IMG/VR virus record: IMGVR_UViG_3300024328_000050
Location: 1-26,006 of that record
From: a virus
DNA length: 26,006 bases
Reading direction: 5' to 3' (one strand)
Both the position numbers and the translations under genes were made by a program. The notes below the pieces were generated by a model, which saw only the letters and a program-made list of their open reading frames with translations, was not told where the DNA came from and did no database searches. Numbering within the stretch: the stretch's first letter is position 1; each line of letters begins with the position of its first letter. Shown here in pieces: positions 9,601-16,121 of this stretch.

Positions 9601-9993
9601 AATGAATTAGATGAAAAATATCCTGGGTATACTTTAATAATAAATGCTACTTACCGTACATATCAACGATCTATTGAATTAAAGGCTCAAAACTCAAATA
9701 ATGCAACTCCGGGGTATTCACCTCATAACTATGCTTATGCTATAGATATGAATGTTAAAGATACTAATGGTAATGTTTATTTAAAAAAAGATAGAAAACC
9801 TTGGATAGAATCTGGTATTCCTGCGATTGCAAAATCACTAGGCATGAGATGGGGAGGTGATTTTAATAATTATGTAGACTGTGTTCATTTCGATGTAACT
9901 CGTGTTACAGACGCTTCTATAGCAAATGCTAAAAAAGATAATGAGGGGTTACCTCAATCACAGTGGAATACTAAAAACACAAATTACGTATAA
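6646..9993 (+). CDS. Baseplate hub protein with C-terminal M15 peptidoglycan peptidase
   Basis: 1115 residues. The N-terminal part has a gp27-like hub flavour: ITDFTVESLNRGSIRKASVN near residues 150-170 and LRLGYIMILEWGWDKY near 190-205. The middle is long, with beta-rich virion-like segments. The C-terminus (about 960-1100) is an M15/VanY-type zinc peptidase: zinc ligands H1027 and D1034 in SPHNYAYAIDM, WGGDF near 1070, and D1078/H1081 in DCVHF, matching the HxxxxxxD and DxxH pattern of phage L-Ala-D-Glu endopeptidases such as the T5 endolysin. It probably cuts cell-wall peptides during injection, the job the gp5 lysozyme does in T4. Two calcium-loop-like stretches occur (DKNDDGSYD near 325 and DSNLDGKGD near 504). 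The gene starts 2 nt after gp53 and its stop overlaps the next start as TAATG. Confidence 0.75.
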   Translation: MGNLIGEPISPRILEQIDSRQKMHGAGYNSESINRNPLVLNYLNNRNSWIKMASGVSIEGEKGKEKLKDIFSQASDQTTKSTDIENLKGTGLAKNLVLFNTIQSINDYDTNLPQPYLSRSGVRKDNLLSNSIDKMYGGLGGNSQGLQPVGGITDFTVESLNRGSIRKASVNIKVYNKFQFNLVELVYLRLGYIMILEWGWDKYVSNIEKIKDSPNTPPNVTIEQMGSTIIEESWFKENTFTQQSMLKKIDTIRKKTQGNYDGFFGKVSNFSWKVNKDGSYDIKVDLITLGSVIESINVRKPAVEITTASIPYIQEELADKFDVDKNDDGSYDNSLINNIGSNVISQWLGQTILNFPTNDNYFNLDVSAKKNQYLNGVPQTQRYYIRLGDFLENLQEKIFRDITNGNTPKFKQVTIDTGAETNRCNYIFNLIPLDPGICIFDFKFTEEFSNFSYFRTPLTEDVSYNGAQSKGTRPFVVWDPVNKVTYGKLMNIYMNINFLQSELDSNLDGKGDLSLFQYLQGICNGINKCTGGTTNIEPAVKDDNVIYFLEQNPIKGLDGLKPFQDTAPIEILGYSSKGESNFVKDFSFNTKITPDLMSMISLGATANGDAASIPFNNWNDGLVNRFEEKSEEVENDPSTNEYIGSKKSPEEGVSSPSEIITLFKQDMSTKGDKSTIDQDGFVSLGTLNYDWEWQNTNIDDLGWDNDELTGDWEQDANNKKLLDEVVSKVQAIQRSDKKKFPNRKIIDPTLVDSETVLENLNILPGEEYKSYIISAFGGDTGLSSRNGQKVTIYASNALWYKSIEDSGFVNRGINSFKTYINNINVAEFTESGVQSSLSGFIPVELDLTTEGLSGMKIYNKISINQRFLPPAYPKALKFVIRGINHSVKGNLWETNIKTISTSLTDQPPSLKPSHFKKRETTQTKGPIEVKGPIPPKDPNEKLKILDNRTVAGSPFDARTYQKYQGIDWLVGELNINTQDTWKKFLNELDEKYPGYTLIINATYRTYQRSIELKAQNSNNATPGYSPHNYAYAIDMNVKDTNGNVYLKKDRKPWIESGIPAIAKSLGMRWGGDFNNYVDCVHFDVTRVTDASIANAKKDNEGLPQSQWNTKNTNYV

Positions 9994-10619
9994 TGTATTA
10001 TCCAAAATCACAAATAAAAACAAATTTATTCACCATTGGTGATGAATATGTACATCTAGGCACTAACAAAGTATATTCTGGATCTTATTTTAAAACAGGT
10101 GATGGAAAAGCATTTACTGGTAGAAACCCAAATGACAAACCTAATTTACCTTTAGAACTTTCCTCAATTAATTTAAACGATTTCCAACCATTTAACCCAG
10201 AATTAGAAGAATTTCCTAATTCCTATAACATAATAGATGATGAATATTATTGGGCTAAAGGAATAAATTTAAATGATACAACACCAGTCCCAAAACCCCC
10301 TATTCAGATCCAACCTCTACCTACTTCAAATAATTATAGTATAGGAGAAATACAAAGGTACTTTGCATTTAAAATAAATGAAATTAAATATGTAGAAATA
10401 AGTAAATCTCAATACAATTTATTTTTAAATAAAGATTCATCAGTACAATATACTCTATATGAGGCTTTCCAACTTCCATGGGTAATAACAGGTGATAGAA
10501 CTGAGATTTATAATGTTAATTTAAAAACCATTAATAGGGTACAAAAGAATTTTAAACTACAAGGTTTTAAATCATATTTCAAAGGTAGATATGATCAATT
10601 CTTCAAATCAAACTCCTAA
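9993..10619 (+). CDS. Tail-module protein of unknown function
   Basis: 208 residues. The start overlaps the hub gene stop by one base (TAATG), so the two are translationally coupled. It is rich in N, Y, F and P, with a proline-rich linker near residues 97-110 (TPVPKPPIQIQPLP) separating an N-terminal part with YSGSYFKTGDGKAFTGRNP from a C-terminal basic, aromatic part (KLQGFKSYFKGRYDQFF). There is no signal peptide or membrane segment. The last place in the late block suggests a baseplate or tail-fibre-attachment protein. I do not recognise a characterised family. Confidence 0.6.
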   Translation: MYYPKSQIKTNLFTIGDEYVHLGTNKVYSGSYFKTGDGKAFTGRNPNDKPNLPLELSSINLNDFQPFNPELEEFPNSYNIIDDEYYWAKGINLNDTTPVPKPPIQIQPLPTSNNYSIGEIQRYFAFKINEIKYVEISKSQYNLFLNKDSSVQYTLYEAFQLPWVITGDRTEIYNVNLKTINRVQKNFKLQGFKSYFKGRYDQFFKSNS

Positions 10620-10634
10620 AAGAGCTTACATATT

Positions 10635-10649
10635 AAATTTATAATAAAA
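10635..10649 (+). promoter_or_regulatory. Late-type motif copy at the virion/replication junction
   Basis: AAATTTATAATAAAA differs from the 15-mer at one position. It lies 15 nt after the last virion gene and 66 nt before the polymerase ATG. It could allow late transcription of the replication block, or be a decayed copy. Confidence 0.4.
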
Positions 10650-10667
10650 AAACCAACTTAAAATATA

Positions 10668-10699
10668 TTTGGATATTAACAATATCATTCGTATATTAG
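10668..10699 (+). promoter_or_regulatory. Bacteroidota-type promoter before DNA polymerase
   Basis: TTTGG (10668-10672), 19 nt, TATATTAG (10692-10699), preceded by TTCG. The -7 box matches 7 of 8 positions of the Bacteroidota consensus TAnnTTTG, with matching spacing. The ATG is 16 nt after the box, as for the helicase promoter at 16074. Confidence 0.7.
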
Positions 10700-10715
10700 A
10701 GTAAAATAAGGTTAT

Positions 10716-11987
10716 ATGTACTGGCTTGTAGAAGACGAGGAACAGTTAAATGTTTTGAAAAATAGTGGTTATAAAAAGGCTTTCATTGAGGTAATACCTT
10801 ATAATGATATGATACACCCTACCCAAAATCACGTAAGTTTGGTGTATATTAGACCAATTGAAGCAAACAAAGGCTTTATGGTATGCATTGCACATAGTGA
10901 ATGTTTAAATGTATTAAACACGCATATAAACGATTTACTAAATAAGTTCGAAGTATTATATTGTAGAGATAAAAAGGAGATATTACATTATTTTCCAAAC
11001 AAAACTCTTTACGACATAACACCACCACCTCATACGTATATACGTCCTACAACACAAACACACGATTTATACTACCGTAAACACAAAGATAACCGTGAGT
11101 TAAACCTAATTATACCGATTGTTAAACACTACGAATTGTGTGAGACGATTTTTAGAGATCTAAAAGCGAATATTAACATAGAAAAAACAAAATATGATGA
11201 GTTCTTTAACAGTAGAGTATCCGTGGTATTCAACGCCATCGAGAGAAATGGAGTACGAATACATAATAAAACCTTCGAAGAATACTTCCATCCCGTTGAT
11301 GGTGAATACGTCTACACTCAGTTCAACTTAAAAACAACAACAACAAGACCCTCAAATAAATTTAAAAACGTAAATTATGCCGCACTTAATAAAGAAAACG
11401 GATGTAGAAAAAGTTTTATACCACGTAATAATAGGCTCGTGGAAATTGACATCAGCGCTTACCATCCTAGCTTGTCTGCTCGCCTTATTGGTTATGATTT
11501 TGCCAATGTTGATATTCACGCTCATTTTGCAACCTTATATGGAGTGGATTATAAAAAATCGAAAGAACTTACCTTCAAACAGCTCTATGGAGGCGTTTTT
11601 GACAATTACAAAGGCTTGGAATTCTTTCAAAAAATCGAGAAATACGTATTAGATCTCTGGAATAAGTTTGAAAGCGACGGGTTTGTAGAATGTGAGGTTT
11701 CTGGATATAGGTATGAAAAGGAAAAATTAGATAATATGAATCCACAAAAATTATTTAATTATATATTACAAAATTTGGAGACGTCAATGAACGTTCGTAT
11801 ATTATGGGATATGTTTTGTATACTAAGAAATTGCAAAACAAAATTGGTATTATATACTTATGATTCGTTTTTATTTGATTTAGACGATAGTGAGAAAAAC
11901 ATACTAGAAAAAATTAGAAATGTATTTAAAAAATACCAATTAAACATTAAAGAAATAGAAGGTTATGACTACAATTTTACAGAATAA
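10716..11987 (+). CDS. Small family A (Pol I-like) DNA polymerase
   Basis: 423 residues carrying the family A palm and fingers motifs. Upstream, TTTTRPSNKFKNVNYAAL (about 208-225) matches the TxRxSSxxPNLQN stretch. Motif A is EIDISAYHPS with catalytic D245. Motif B is KELTFKQLYGG with K283, F287 and Y291 in the K(x3)F(x3)YG spacing. Motif C is LYTYDSFLFD with D383, where the usual HDE is replaced by YDS. It would be the phage replicative polymerase. E. coli Pol I is 928 residues and the T7 enzyme about 704, so this is very short: residues 1-200 could hold only a reduced or degenerate exonuclease domain, and no exonuclease motifs are evident. It heads the replication block behind its own promoter; the next gene overlaps its end by 23 bases. 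Its middle part (11040-11690) uses more C/G-ending codons than neighbours. Confidence 0.82.
   Translation: MYWLVEDEEQLNVLKNSGYKKAFIEVIPYNDMIHPTQNHVSLVYIRPIEANKGFMVCIAHSECLNVLNTHINDLLNKFEVLYCRDKKEILHYFPNKTLYDITPPPHTYIRPTTQTHDLYYRKHKDNRELNLIIPIVKHYELCETIFRDLKANINIEKTKYDEFFNSRVSVVFNAIERNGVRIHNKTFEEYFHPVDGEYVYTQFNLKTTTTRPSNKFKNVNYAALNKENGCRKSFIPRNNRLVEIDISAYHPSLSARLIGYDFANVDIHAHFATLYGVDYKKSKELTFKQLYGGVFDNYKGLEFFQKIEKYVLDLWNKFESDGFVECEVSGYRYEKEKLDNMNPQKLFNYILQNLETSMNVRILWDMFCILRNCKTKLVLYTYDSFLFDLDDSEKNILEKIRNVFKKYQLNIKEIEGYDYNFTE
11774..11805 (+). promoter_or_regulatory. Internal promoter in the polymerase gene
   Basis: TTTGG (11774-11778), 19 nt ending TTCG, TATATTAT (11798-11805): the same boxes and spacing as the promoters at 10668 and 12433, though inside coding sequence. 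It could give extra expression of the gene at 11965. Confidence 0.5.
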
Positions 11988-12432
11988 TACTAATACGTAT
12001 AATGCGAATTATGATGTTATAAAAAACATCCAAAACGCAGGAGATTTGAATAATAAACTATTTTGCACCTTTACCGATCTAGAAGGGTTAGATGCACTTA
12101 TCGAAAATATACAGTCAAAATATACAATTATATATAACAAAATGTTTGTTTTAGAAATTGTAGGAAAAGATGAATATGTGGTTACATATAATGTAGACCA
12201 AGGAAATGTACACACAATACCAGATAATACTATTTTGGTACATAGAAAAAAGGAATCTAACACCTTATACACCATTAATGCCCTTAACGAACTTATTAAA
12301 AAGTTAAATGGTGGTGTAGTAGATACTAAATTTAAAGTAGATTGGCAACATTATAGAAATTGTGTTTTACTTACACAACATAATGATTTAAACCAATTAA
12401 ATACAAAAATATATAAAATAATCGAAGTATAG
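11965..12432 (+). CDS. Conserved-looking protein of unknown function in replication block
   Basis: 155 residues, overlapping the polymerase gene by 23 bases in another frame and starting in the context GAAGGTT-ATG shared with other genes here. It is a soluble alpha/beta-looking protein with no Cys motif or membrane segment. The segment LFCTFTDLEGLDALIENIQSK (about 32-52) and the end (QLNTKIYKIIEV) are plausible helix and strand elements. Position between polymerase and gp32 with tight overlap suggests a replication accessory role, but no family is recognised. A promoter follows immediately, so it ends a transcription unit or is read into the next. Confidence 0.6.
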   Translation: MTTILQNNTNTYNANYDVIKNIQNAGDLNNKLFCTFTDLEGLDALIENIQSKYTIIYNKMFVLEIVGKDEYVVTYNVDQGNVHTIPDNTILVHRKKESNTLYTINALNELIKKLNGGVVDTKFKVDWQHYRNCVLLTQHNDLNQLNTKIYKIIEV

Positions 12433-12464
12433 TTTGGTTTCCCAAACCTTAGTTCGTATATTAG
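12433..12464 (+). promoter_or_regulatory. Bacteroidota-type promoter before gp32
   Basis: TTTGG (12433-12437), 19 nt ending TTCG, TATATTAG (12457-12464). The last 12 bases, TTCGTATATTAG, are identical to those of the promoter at 10668. The inverted repeat GGTTT-CCC-AAACC (12436-12448) covers the first box and could be an operator or stem. The leader to the gp32 ATG is 40 nt after the box and holds GTTACAT twice (12466-12472, 12497-12503). Confidence 0.7.
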
Positions 12465-12504
12465 AGTTACATATAAACAGTTATAATTAAAAATAAGTTA
12501 CATT

Positions 12505-13341
12505 ATGGATTTAAATGCACTAAAGCAGAAATTGGATACCCTCCAATCCAAACCACAGGGTGGTCAAAAGACCGATTACACAACAATTTTTTGGAGACCT
12601 ACAGTAGGTAAACAACAAATTAGAATCGTACCATCAGCGTATGATGCTTCTAACCCATTTACTGAGTTGAAGTTTTATTATGGTATTACTAATAAAGTAA
12701 TGATTTCACCTCTTAATTTTGGAGAAAAAGACCCAATTGCTCTATTCGCTGGAAAACTACGTGAAGGTGAGTATAATAAAGAAAACTATGTACTTGCTAA
12801 AAAACTAGATGCTAAAAACCGTATTTTTGTTCCTGTAGTAGTACGTGGAGAAGAAGATAAAGGTACTAGACTATGGCAATTTGGTAAACAAGTATATGAA
12901 GAATTATTAGCACTTGCTGTTGATGATGAAATTGGAGATTACACTGATATTGTAAATGGTAGAGACCTTACAGTTGAAACAGTAGGACCAGAATCAACTG
13001 GTACTCCTTATAATAAATCATCAGTACGTGTTCGTTTAAAAACATCACCACTTAGTGAGGATGCTAGTTTGGTAGAAAAATGGACAAATGAGCAACCAAA
13101 CCCAAAAGAAGGTTTATTTAAACGTTTTAGTTTTGATGAGATGAAATCAGCATTAGAAAAATGGTTATCACCAGAAGAAGATTCTGAGGAAATTGTTGCA
13201 ACACCTGTTGTATCAACTCCAAAACCTCCTTCAAATTTTAGTTTAGATACTAATCAGGCTAAACAAAGTAAGGTAGACAAATTTGATTCATTGTTTGATG
13301 ATTCAAATAGTGGTAATAAAGTTGATGATCTACCTTTCTAA
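12505..13341 (+). CDS. 32: Single-stranded DNA-binding protein, gp32-like
   Basis: 278 residues laid out like T4 gp32 (301 residues): a short basic N-terminal segment (LNALKQKLDTLQSK), a core starting TTIFWRPTVGKQQIRIVP, and an acidic, flexible C-terminus (about 220-278) ending DDSNSGNKVDDLPF, the type of tail that binds replication partners. It coats ssDNA in replication and recombination and helps load UvsX and helicase. The protein has no cysteine at all, so the zinc site of T4 gp32 is missing. uvsX starts 2 nt after its stop. It is probably made in large amounts from the promoter at 12433; the repeated GTTACAT in its leader could serve autogenous control, as known for T4 gene 32. Confidence 0.8.
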   Translation: MDLNALKQKLDTLQSKPQGGQKTDYTTIFWRPTVGKQQIRIVPSAYDASNPFTELKFYYGITNKVMISPLNFGEKDPIALFAGKLREGEYNKENYVLAKKLDAKNRIFVPVVVRGEEDKGTRLWQFGKQVYEELLALAVDDEIGDYTDIVNGRDLTVETVGPESTGTPYNKSSVRVRLKTSPLSEDASLVEKWTNEQPNPKEGLFKRFSFDEMKSALEKWLSPEEDSEEIVATPVVSTPKPPSNFSLDTNQAKQSKVDKFDSLFDDSNSGNKVDDLPF

Positions 13342-13343
13342 AT

Positions 13344-14417
13344 ATGGCAAGAAAAGCATCGAAGTCTCTCTCGGCGGCAGTGTCCGCCGAGATTAAGAGC
13401 AAATTTGACTTAAATAAATTTAAATCATCTAAAGGTTTAGATAAAAATGTCAAATTTAAGGAACAAAAGTGGATACCATTATCACCTGCTTTTCAAGAAA
13501 TTGCTGGAGTACCTGGAGTACCAATGGGACATATCTCATTACTTAGAGGACATTCCGATACAGGAAAAACAACTGCTTTGCTTGAAGCAGCAGTATCAGC
13601 ACAAAAAATGGGAATATTACCTGTTTTTATTATTACTGAGATGAAATGGAATTGGGAACATGCCGCTCAAATGGGATTAGAAGTTAAACTAATCAAAGAT
13701 GATCAAGGTAATGTTATCGATTATGAAGGTAATTTTATTTATGTTGATAGAGAAACTTTACATACCATTGAAGATGTAGCAGCATTTATAATGGATCTAC
13801 AGAATGAACAGAAAAAAGGTAATCTACCTTATGATTTAGCATTTTTCTGGGATAGTATTGGATCAATTCCTTGTGCAATGTCAGTTGAAAAACTGAAGAA
13901 CAATAATGAATGGAATGCAGGTGCAATGTCAACCCAATTTGGTAATACAGTTAATCAAAGTATTGTAATGTCTCGTAAAGAATCATCACCCTATACTAAT
14001 ACCTTAATTTGTATTAATAAAGTATGGACCGCCAAAGCAGAATCACCTATGGGACAACCAAAGATGATGAATAAAGGTGGAATGGCAATGTGGTATGATG
14101 CAACATTTGTAGTTACTTTTGGTAATGTTTCTAATGCTGGTACATCTAAAATTAAAGCAATTAAAGGTGGTAAGCAAGTAGAATGGGGTAAAAGAACAAA
14201 CTTACAAATTGATAAAAACCACGTTAATGGTATGCAGTCAAGAGGTAAAATTGTTATGACAAACCATGGTTTTATCCAAGATACAGATAAGGATAAAAAC
14301 GCTTATAAGAAAGCACATTCAGATGAATGGACTAAAATCTTAGGTGGTGGAACATTCAAAATTGTAGAAGACCAAGAGGACGTAACCCCTGTACTTTACG
14401 ACGTACAAGACTTATAA
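13344..14417 (+). CDS. uvsX: UvsX RecA-like recombinase
   Basis: 357 residues. The RecA core holds Walker A GHSDTGKT at residues 69-76 and Walker B LAFFWDS near 165-171, followed by IPCAMSVE and a loop with NAGAMSTQFGN, as in T4 UvsX (about 391 residues). It forms filaments on ssDNA with gp32 and drives strand exchange, repair and recombination-dependent replication. The start is 2 nt after gp32; the basic N-terminus (ARKASKSLS) is usual. Codons 9-16 form a GC-rich hairpin (13369-13392) unlike the rest of the gene. It is followed 9 nt later by the RNase H gene. Confidence 0.92.
   Translation: MARKASKSLSAAVSAEIKSKFDLNKFKSSKGLDKNVKFKEQKWIPLSPAFQEIAGVPGVPMGHISLLRGHSDTGKTTALLEAAVSAQKMGILPVFIITEMKWNWEHAAQMGLEVKLIKDDQGNVIDYEGNFIYVDRETLHTIEDVAAFIMDLQNEQKKGNLPYDLAFFWDSIGSIPCAMSVEKLKNNNEWNAGAMSTQFGNTVNQSIVMSRKESSPYTNTLICINKVWTAKAESPMGQPKMMNKGGMAMWYDATFVVTFGNVSNAGTSKIKAIKGGKQVEWGKRTNLQIDKNHVNGMQSRGKIVMTNHGFIQDTDKDKNAYKKAHSDEWTKILGGGTFKIVEDQEDVTPVLYDVQDL
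13369..13392 (+). promoter_or_regulatory. GC-rich hairpin inside the start of uvsX
   Basis: A perfect 9-bp inverted repeat, TCTCGGCGG and CCGCCGAGA, with loop CAGTGT, starting 25 nt after the A of the uvsX ATG. No T-run follows, so it is not a simple terminator. It is the most GC-rich patch seen in the window and may act on translation, mRNA stability or coupling with gp32. Confidence 0.6.
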
Positions 14418-14426
14418 AACAAACAC

Positions 14427-15467
14427 ATGAAACACAAAGAGTTATTTAATCTTCTGGATGATATCCAGGAAGATCAGGAGATCCCTACCCAAAATAGACA
14501 CGATAGAGTATTAATTTTAGATGGTTTAAATCTATTTTTTAGAAACTTTGCAATGATGAATATGGTAAATCCAGATGGGGTTCATATTGGAGGGTTAGGA
14601 GGATTCTTTCGCTCTTTGGGTGCTATGATTAGACAAACAAATCCAACTTCTGTTTATGTAGTATTCGACGGGGCAGGTTCAACAGTAAATCGTAAGAACC
14701 TGCTCTCCGAGTATAAGGGAACAAGGAATTTATCTAGAATTACTAATTGGGAAGCATTTGATAATATTGAGGAAGAACATGACTCAAAAATTGACCAAAT
14801 AGTACGTATAATACAATATTTAAAGCTATTACCTGTTAAAACCACCATACTCGATAAAGTAGAAGCGGATGACATTATAGCCGTGTTAGCTGAAAAACTA
14901 GTAGAAAAACATGATTCAACTTGTTTTATAGTATCTAGTGATAAGGATTTCTTACAGCTAGTAACAGACAAGATTATTGTATATAGACCAATGGAGAAAG
15001 AATATTATACTCCAAAAACTGTAGAAGAAAAATTTGGCTTAAAACCTAATAATTTCATTTTACATAAAGTTTTATTAGGTGATAATTCAGATAATATTAG
15101 AGGAGTTAAGGGTTTAGGTGCTAAAGGTATATTTAAAAAGTTCCCTGAATTAAAAACGCAAGATTTAACCTTAGATGATATTTTCGACATATCTGCTAGG
15201 AAATTCAAGGACCATATCGTATATTCACGTATCGTTCAAGAACAAGCTAGAATTGAAACTAATTATAAAGTTATGGATTTAAGCATTCCAATGATCGATG
15301 ATAGAGGAAAAGAACACATAGATAATTTAATAAGTGAAGATTTACCTGAATTTAATCCTGAAATGTTTGTATCATTTTATAATGAAGACAAATTAGGAGG
15401 GATGATTAGAAATTTAGATTCATGGTTAAAAGACATATTTGCTCTATTTCCAACTTATGAAAAATAA
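14427..15467 (+). CDS. rnh: RNase H / 5'-3' exonuclease (FEN-like), T4 rnh type
   Basis: 346 residues with the acidic metal-site motifs of the FEN/T4 RNase H family: LILDGLNLFFRN (D32), VVFDGAGS (D81) followed by basic KNLLSEYKGTR, VEADDII, IVSSDKDFLQLV, and LLGDNSDNIRGVKGLGAKG (the helix-hairpin-helix-like DNA-binding part). T4 RNase H is 305 residues. It removes RNA primers and trims 5' ends on the lagging strand, stimulated by gp32. It lies 9 nt after uvsX. The ATG at 14427 gives an extra acidic N-terminal helix of about 25 residues before the fold. The region after its stop holds a GIY-YIG endonuclease insertion before the helicase gene. Confidence 0.87.
   Translation: MKHKELFNLLDDIQEDQEIPTQNRHDRVLILDGLNLFFRNFAMMNMVNPDGVHIGGLGGFFRSLGAMIRQTNPTSVYVVFDGAGSTVNRKNLLSEYKGTRNLSRITNWEAFDNIEEEHDSKIDQIVRIIQYLKLLPVKTTILDKVEADDIIAVLAEKLVEKHDSTCFIVSSDKDFLQLVTDKIIVYRPMEKEYYTPKTVEEKFGLKPNNFILHKVLLGDNSDNIRGVKGLGAKGIFKKFPELKTQDLTLDDIFDISARKFKDHIVYSRIVQEQARIETNYKVMDLSIPMIDDRGKEHIDNLISEDLPEFNPEMFVSFYNEDKLGGMIRNLDSWLKDIFALFPTYEK
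15196..15227 (+). promoter_or_regulatory. Weak possible promoter inside rnh
   Basis: CTAGG (15196-15200), 19 nt, TATATTCA (15220-15227), preceded by TCG. It keeps the spacing of the promoter family but lacks TTG and lies in coding sequence, so it may be chance. Confidence 0.25.
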
Positions 15468-15515
15468 AAAGGTTATAAAGATTGACACTTTCTACGACAA
15501 ATACCATACCTATTA

Positions 15516-15530
15516 ATATGTATAATAAAA
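15516..15530 (+). promoter_or_regulatory. Late-type motif before first GIY-YIG gene
   Basis: ATATGTATAATAAAA, one mismatch from the 15-mer and identical to the copy before the second GIY-YIG gene (24783). It ends 8 nt before ATG 15539, inside the replication block. Confidence 0.5.
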
Positions 15531-15538
15531 TATTAGAT

Positions 15539-16096
15539 ATGGTTAGTGTATATATTTTAACTGAAGGTGATGTTCCTTTTTATGTGGGAAAAACAAAAAA
15601 TATTCAACGTAGATTTTCTGAGCATAAAAGAACTTATGGCCAATATATAAAAATTAAAGAAATAGATAGAGTTGAAGATAACAATTGGGTATTTTGGGAG
15701 AGATTTTACGTTCAAAAATATAAAAAACTAGGATATTCTTTAAAGAATAAAAACAAGGGTGGGGGTGGTCCTTCATTTTATAATAAAGAAACTAGACTTA
15801 AAATGAGCATAGGAAGAAAAAATAAAGGTATGGGTAAAAATCCAAAAATTAGTGCTGCTAAAAAAGGTGTATCTCGTAATATTACTTGGGGGGATAAAAT
15901 TAGTGAGGCAAAAACTGGTTCCCCTAAAAAGGGAAAATCAATACTCCAAATTGATCCTATTACTAATAAAATAGTAAATACCTTCTCCTCTATAACAGAA
16001 GCTAGAAAAACTTTAGGTAACAATGGAATTCCAAATGCTTTAAAAGGAATATCAAAAACCTCTGGGGGATATATTTGGAAATACAAAGAAGATTAG
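15539..16096 (+). CDS. GIY-YIG homing endonuclease with NUMOD-type DNA-binding repeats
   Basis: The frame is open from 15482 (TTG), but ATG 15539 is chosen: it sits 8 nt after the late-type motif and directly before the fold, giving 185 residues. The nuclease domain shows VYIL (residues 4-7, where G of GIY is V), YVG (15-17), the RRFSEH helix (24-29) and an acidic helix WERFYVQKY with the expected catalytic Glu. Basic modules follow (NUMOD3-like TRLKMSIGRKNKG and ISEAKTGSPKKG) and a C-terminal NUMOD1-like helix-turn-helix ending GGYIWKYK. It makes site-specific DNA cuts that spread its own gene. It is freestanding between rnh and the helicase gene; both neighbours look intact. The ATG 15518 is a possible alternative start but overlaps the motif. 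Confidence 0.88.
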   Translation: MVSVYILTEGDVPFYVGKTKNIQRRFSEHKRTYGQYIKIKEIDRVEDNNWVFWERFYVQKYKKLGYSLKNKNKGGGGPSFYNKETRLKMSIGRKNKGMGKNPKISAAKKGVSRNITWGDKISEAKTGSPKKGKSILQIDPITNKIVNTFSSITEARKTLGNNGIPNALKGISKTSGGYIWKYKED

Positions 16097-16105
16097 TTAT
16101 ATTAA
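16074..16105 (+). promoter_or_regulatory. Bacteroidota-type promoter before helicase
   Basis: TTTGG (16074-16078), 19 nt, TATATTAA (16098-16105); the box ends 16 nt before the helicase ATG, exactly as at the polymerase gene. Its upstream part lies inside the last codons of the GIY-YIG gene. Confidence 0.6.
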
Positions 16106-16121
16106 AATAAAAGTTATATAA

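Larger units (their letters stand above)
15461..16118 (+). repeat. Near-direct repeats flanking the GIY-YIG gene
   Basis: AAAATAAAAAGGTTATA at 15461-15477 and AAAATAAAAGTTATA at 16104-16118 differ by two missing bases. The second is the start context of the helicase gene. They may mark the edges of an inserted endonuclease cassette that copied the initiation region. The A-rich content makes chance possible. Confidence 0.35.

Noticed and set aside
10845-10852. TATATTAG inside the polymerase gene
   Set aside because: No TTG-type box at the 19-nt position, unlike the accepted sites.
11377-11652. 91-codon frame inside the polymerase gene with a very hydrophobic stretch
   Set aside because: It lies wholly within polymerase motifs A and B in another frame; hydrophobicity comes from the shifted reading of that sequence and no promoter or start context supports it.
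12009-12275. 88-codon minus-strand frame
   Set aside because: Shadow of the + strand gene at 11965; every supported gene and promoter here points the other way.
15482-15538. TTG start giving a longer first GIY-YIG protein
   Set aside because: The extra 19 residues precede the fold and would run through the late-type motif; ATG 15539 fits both motif spacing and domain start.
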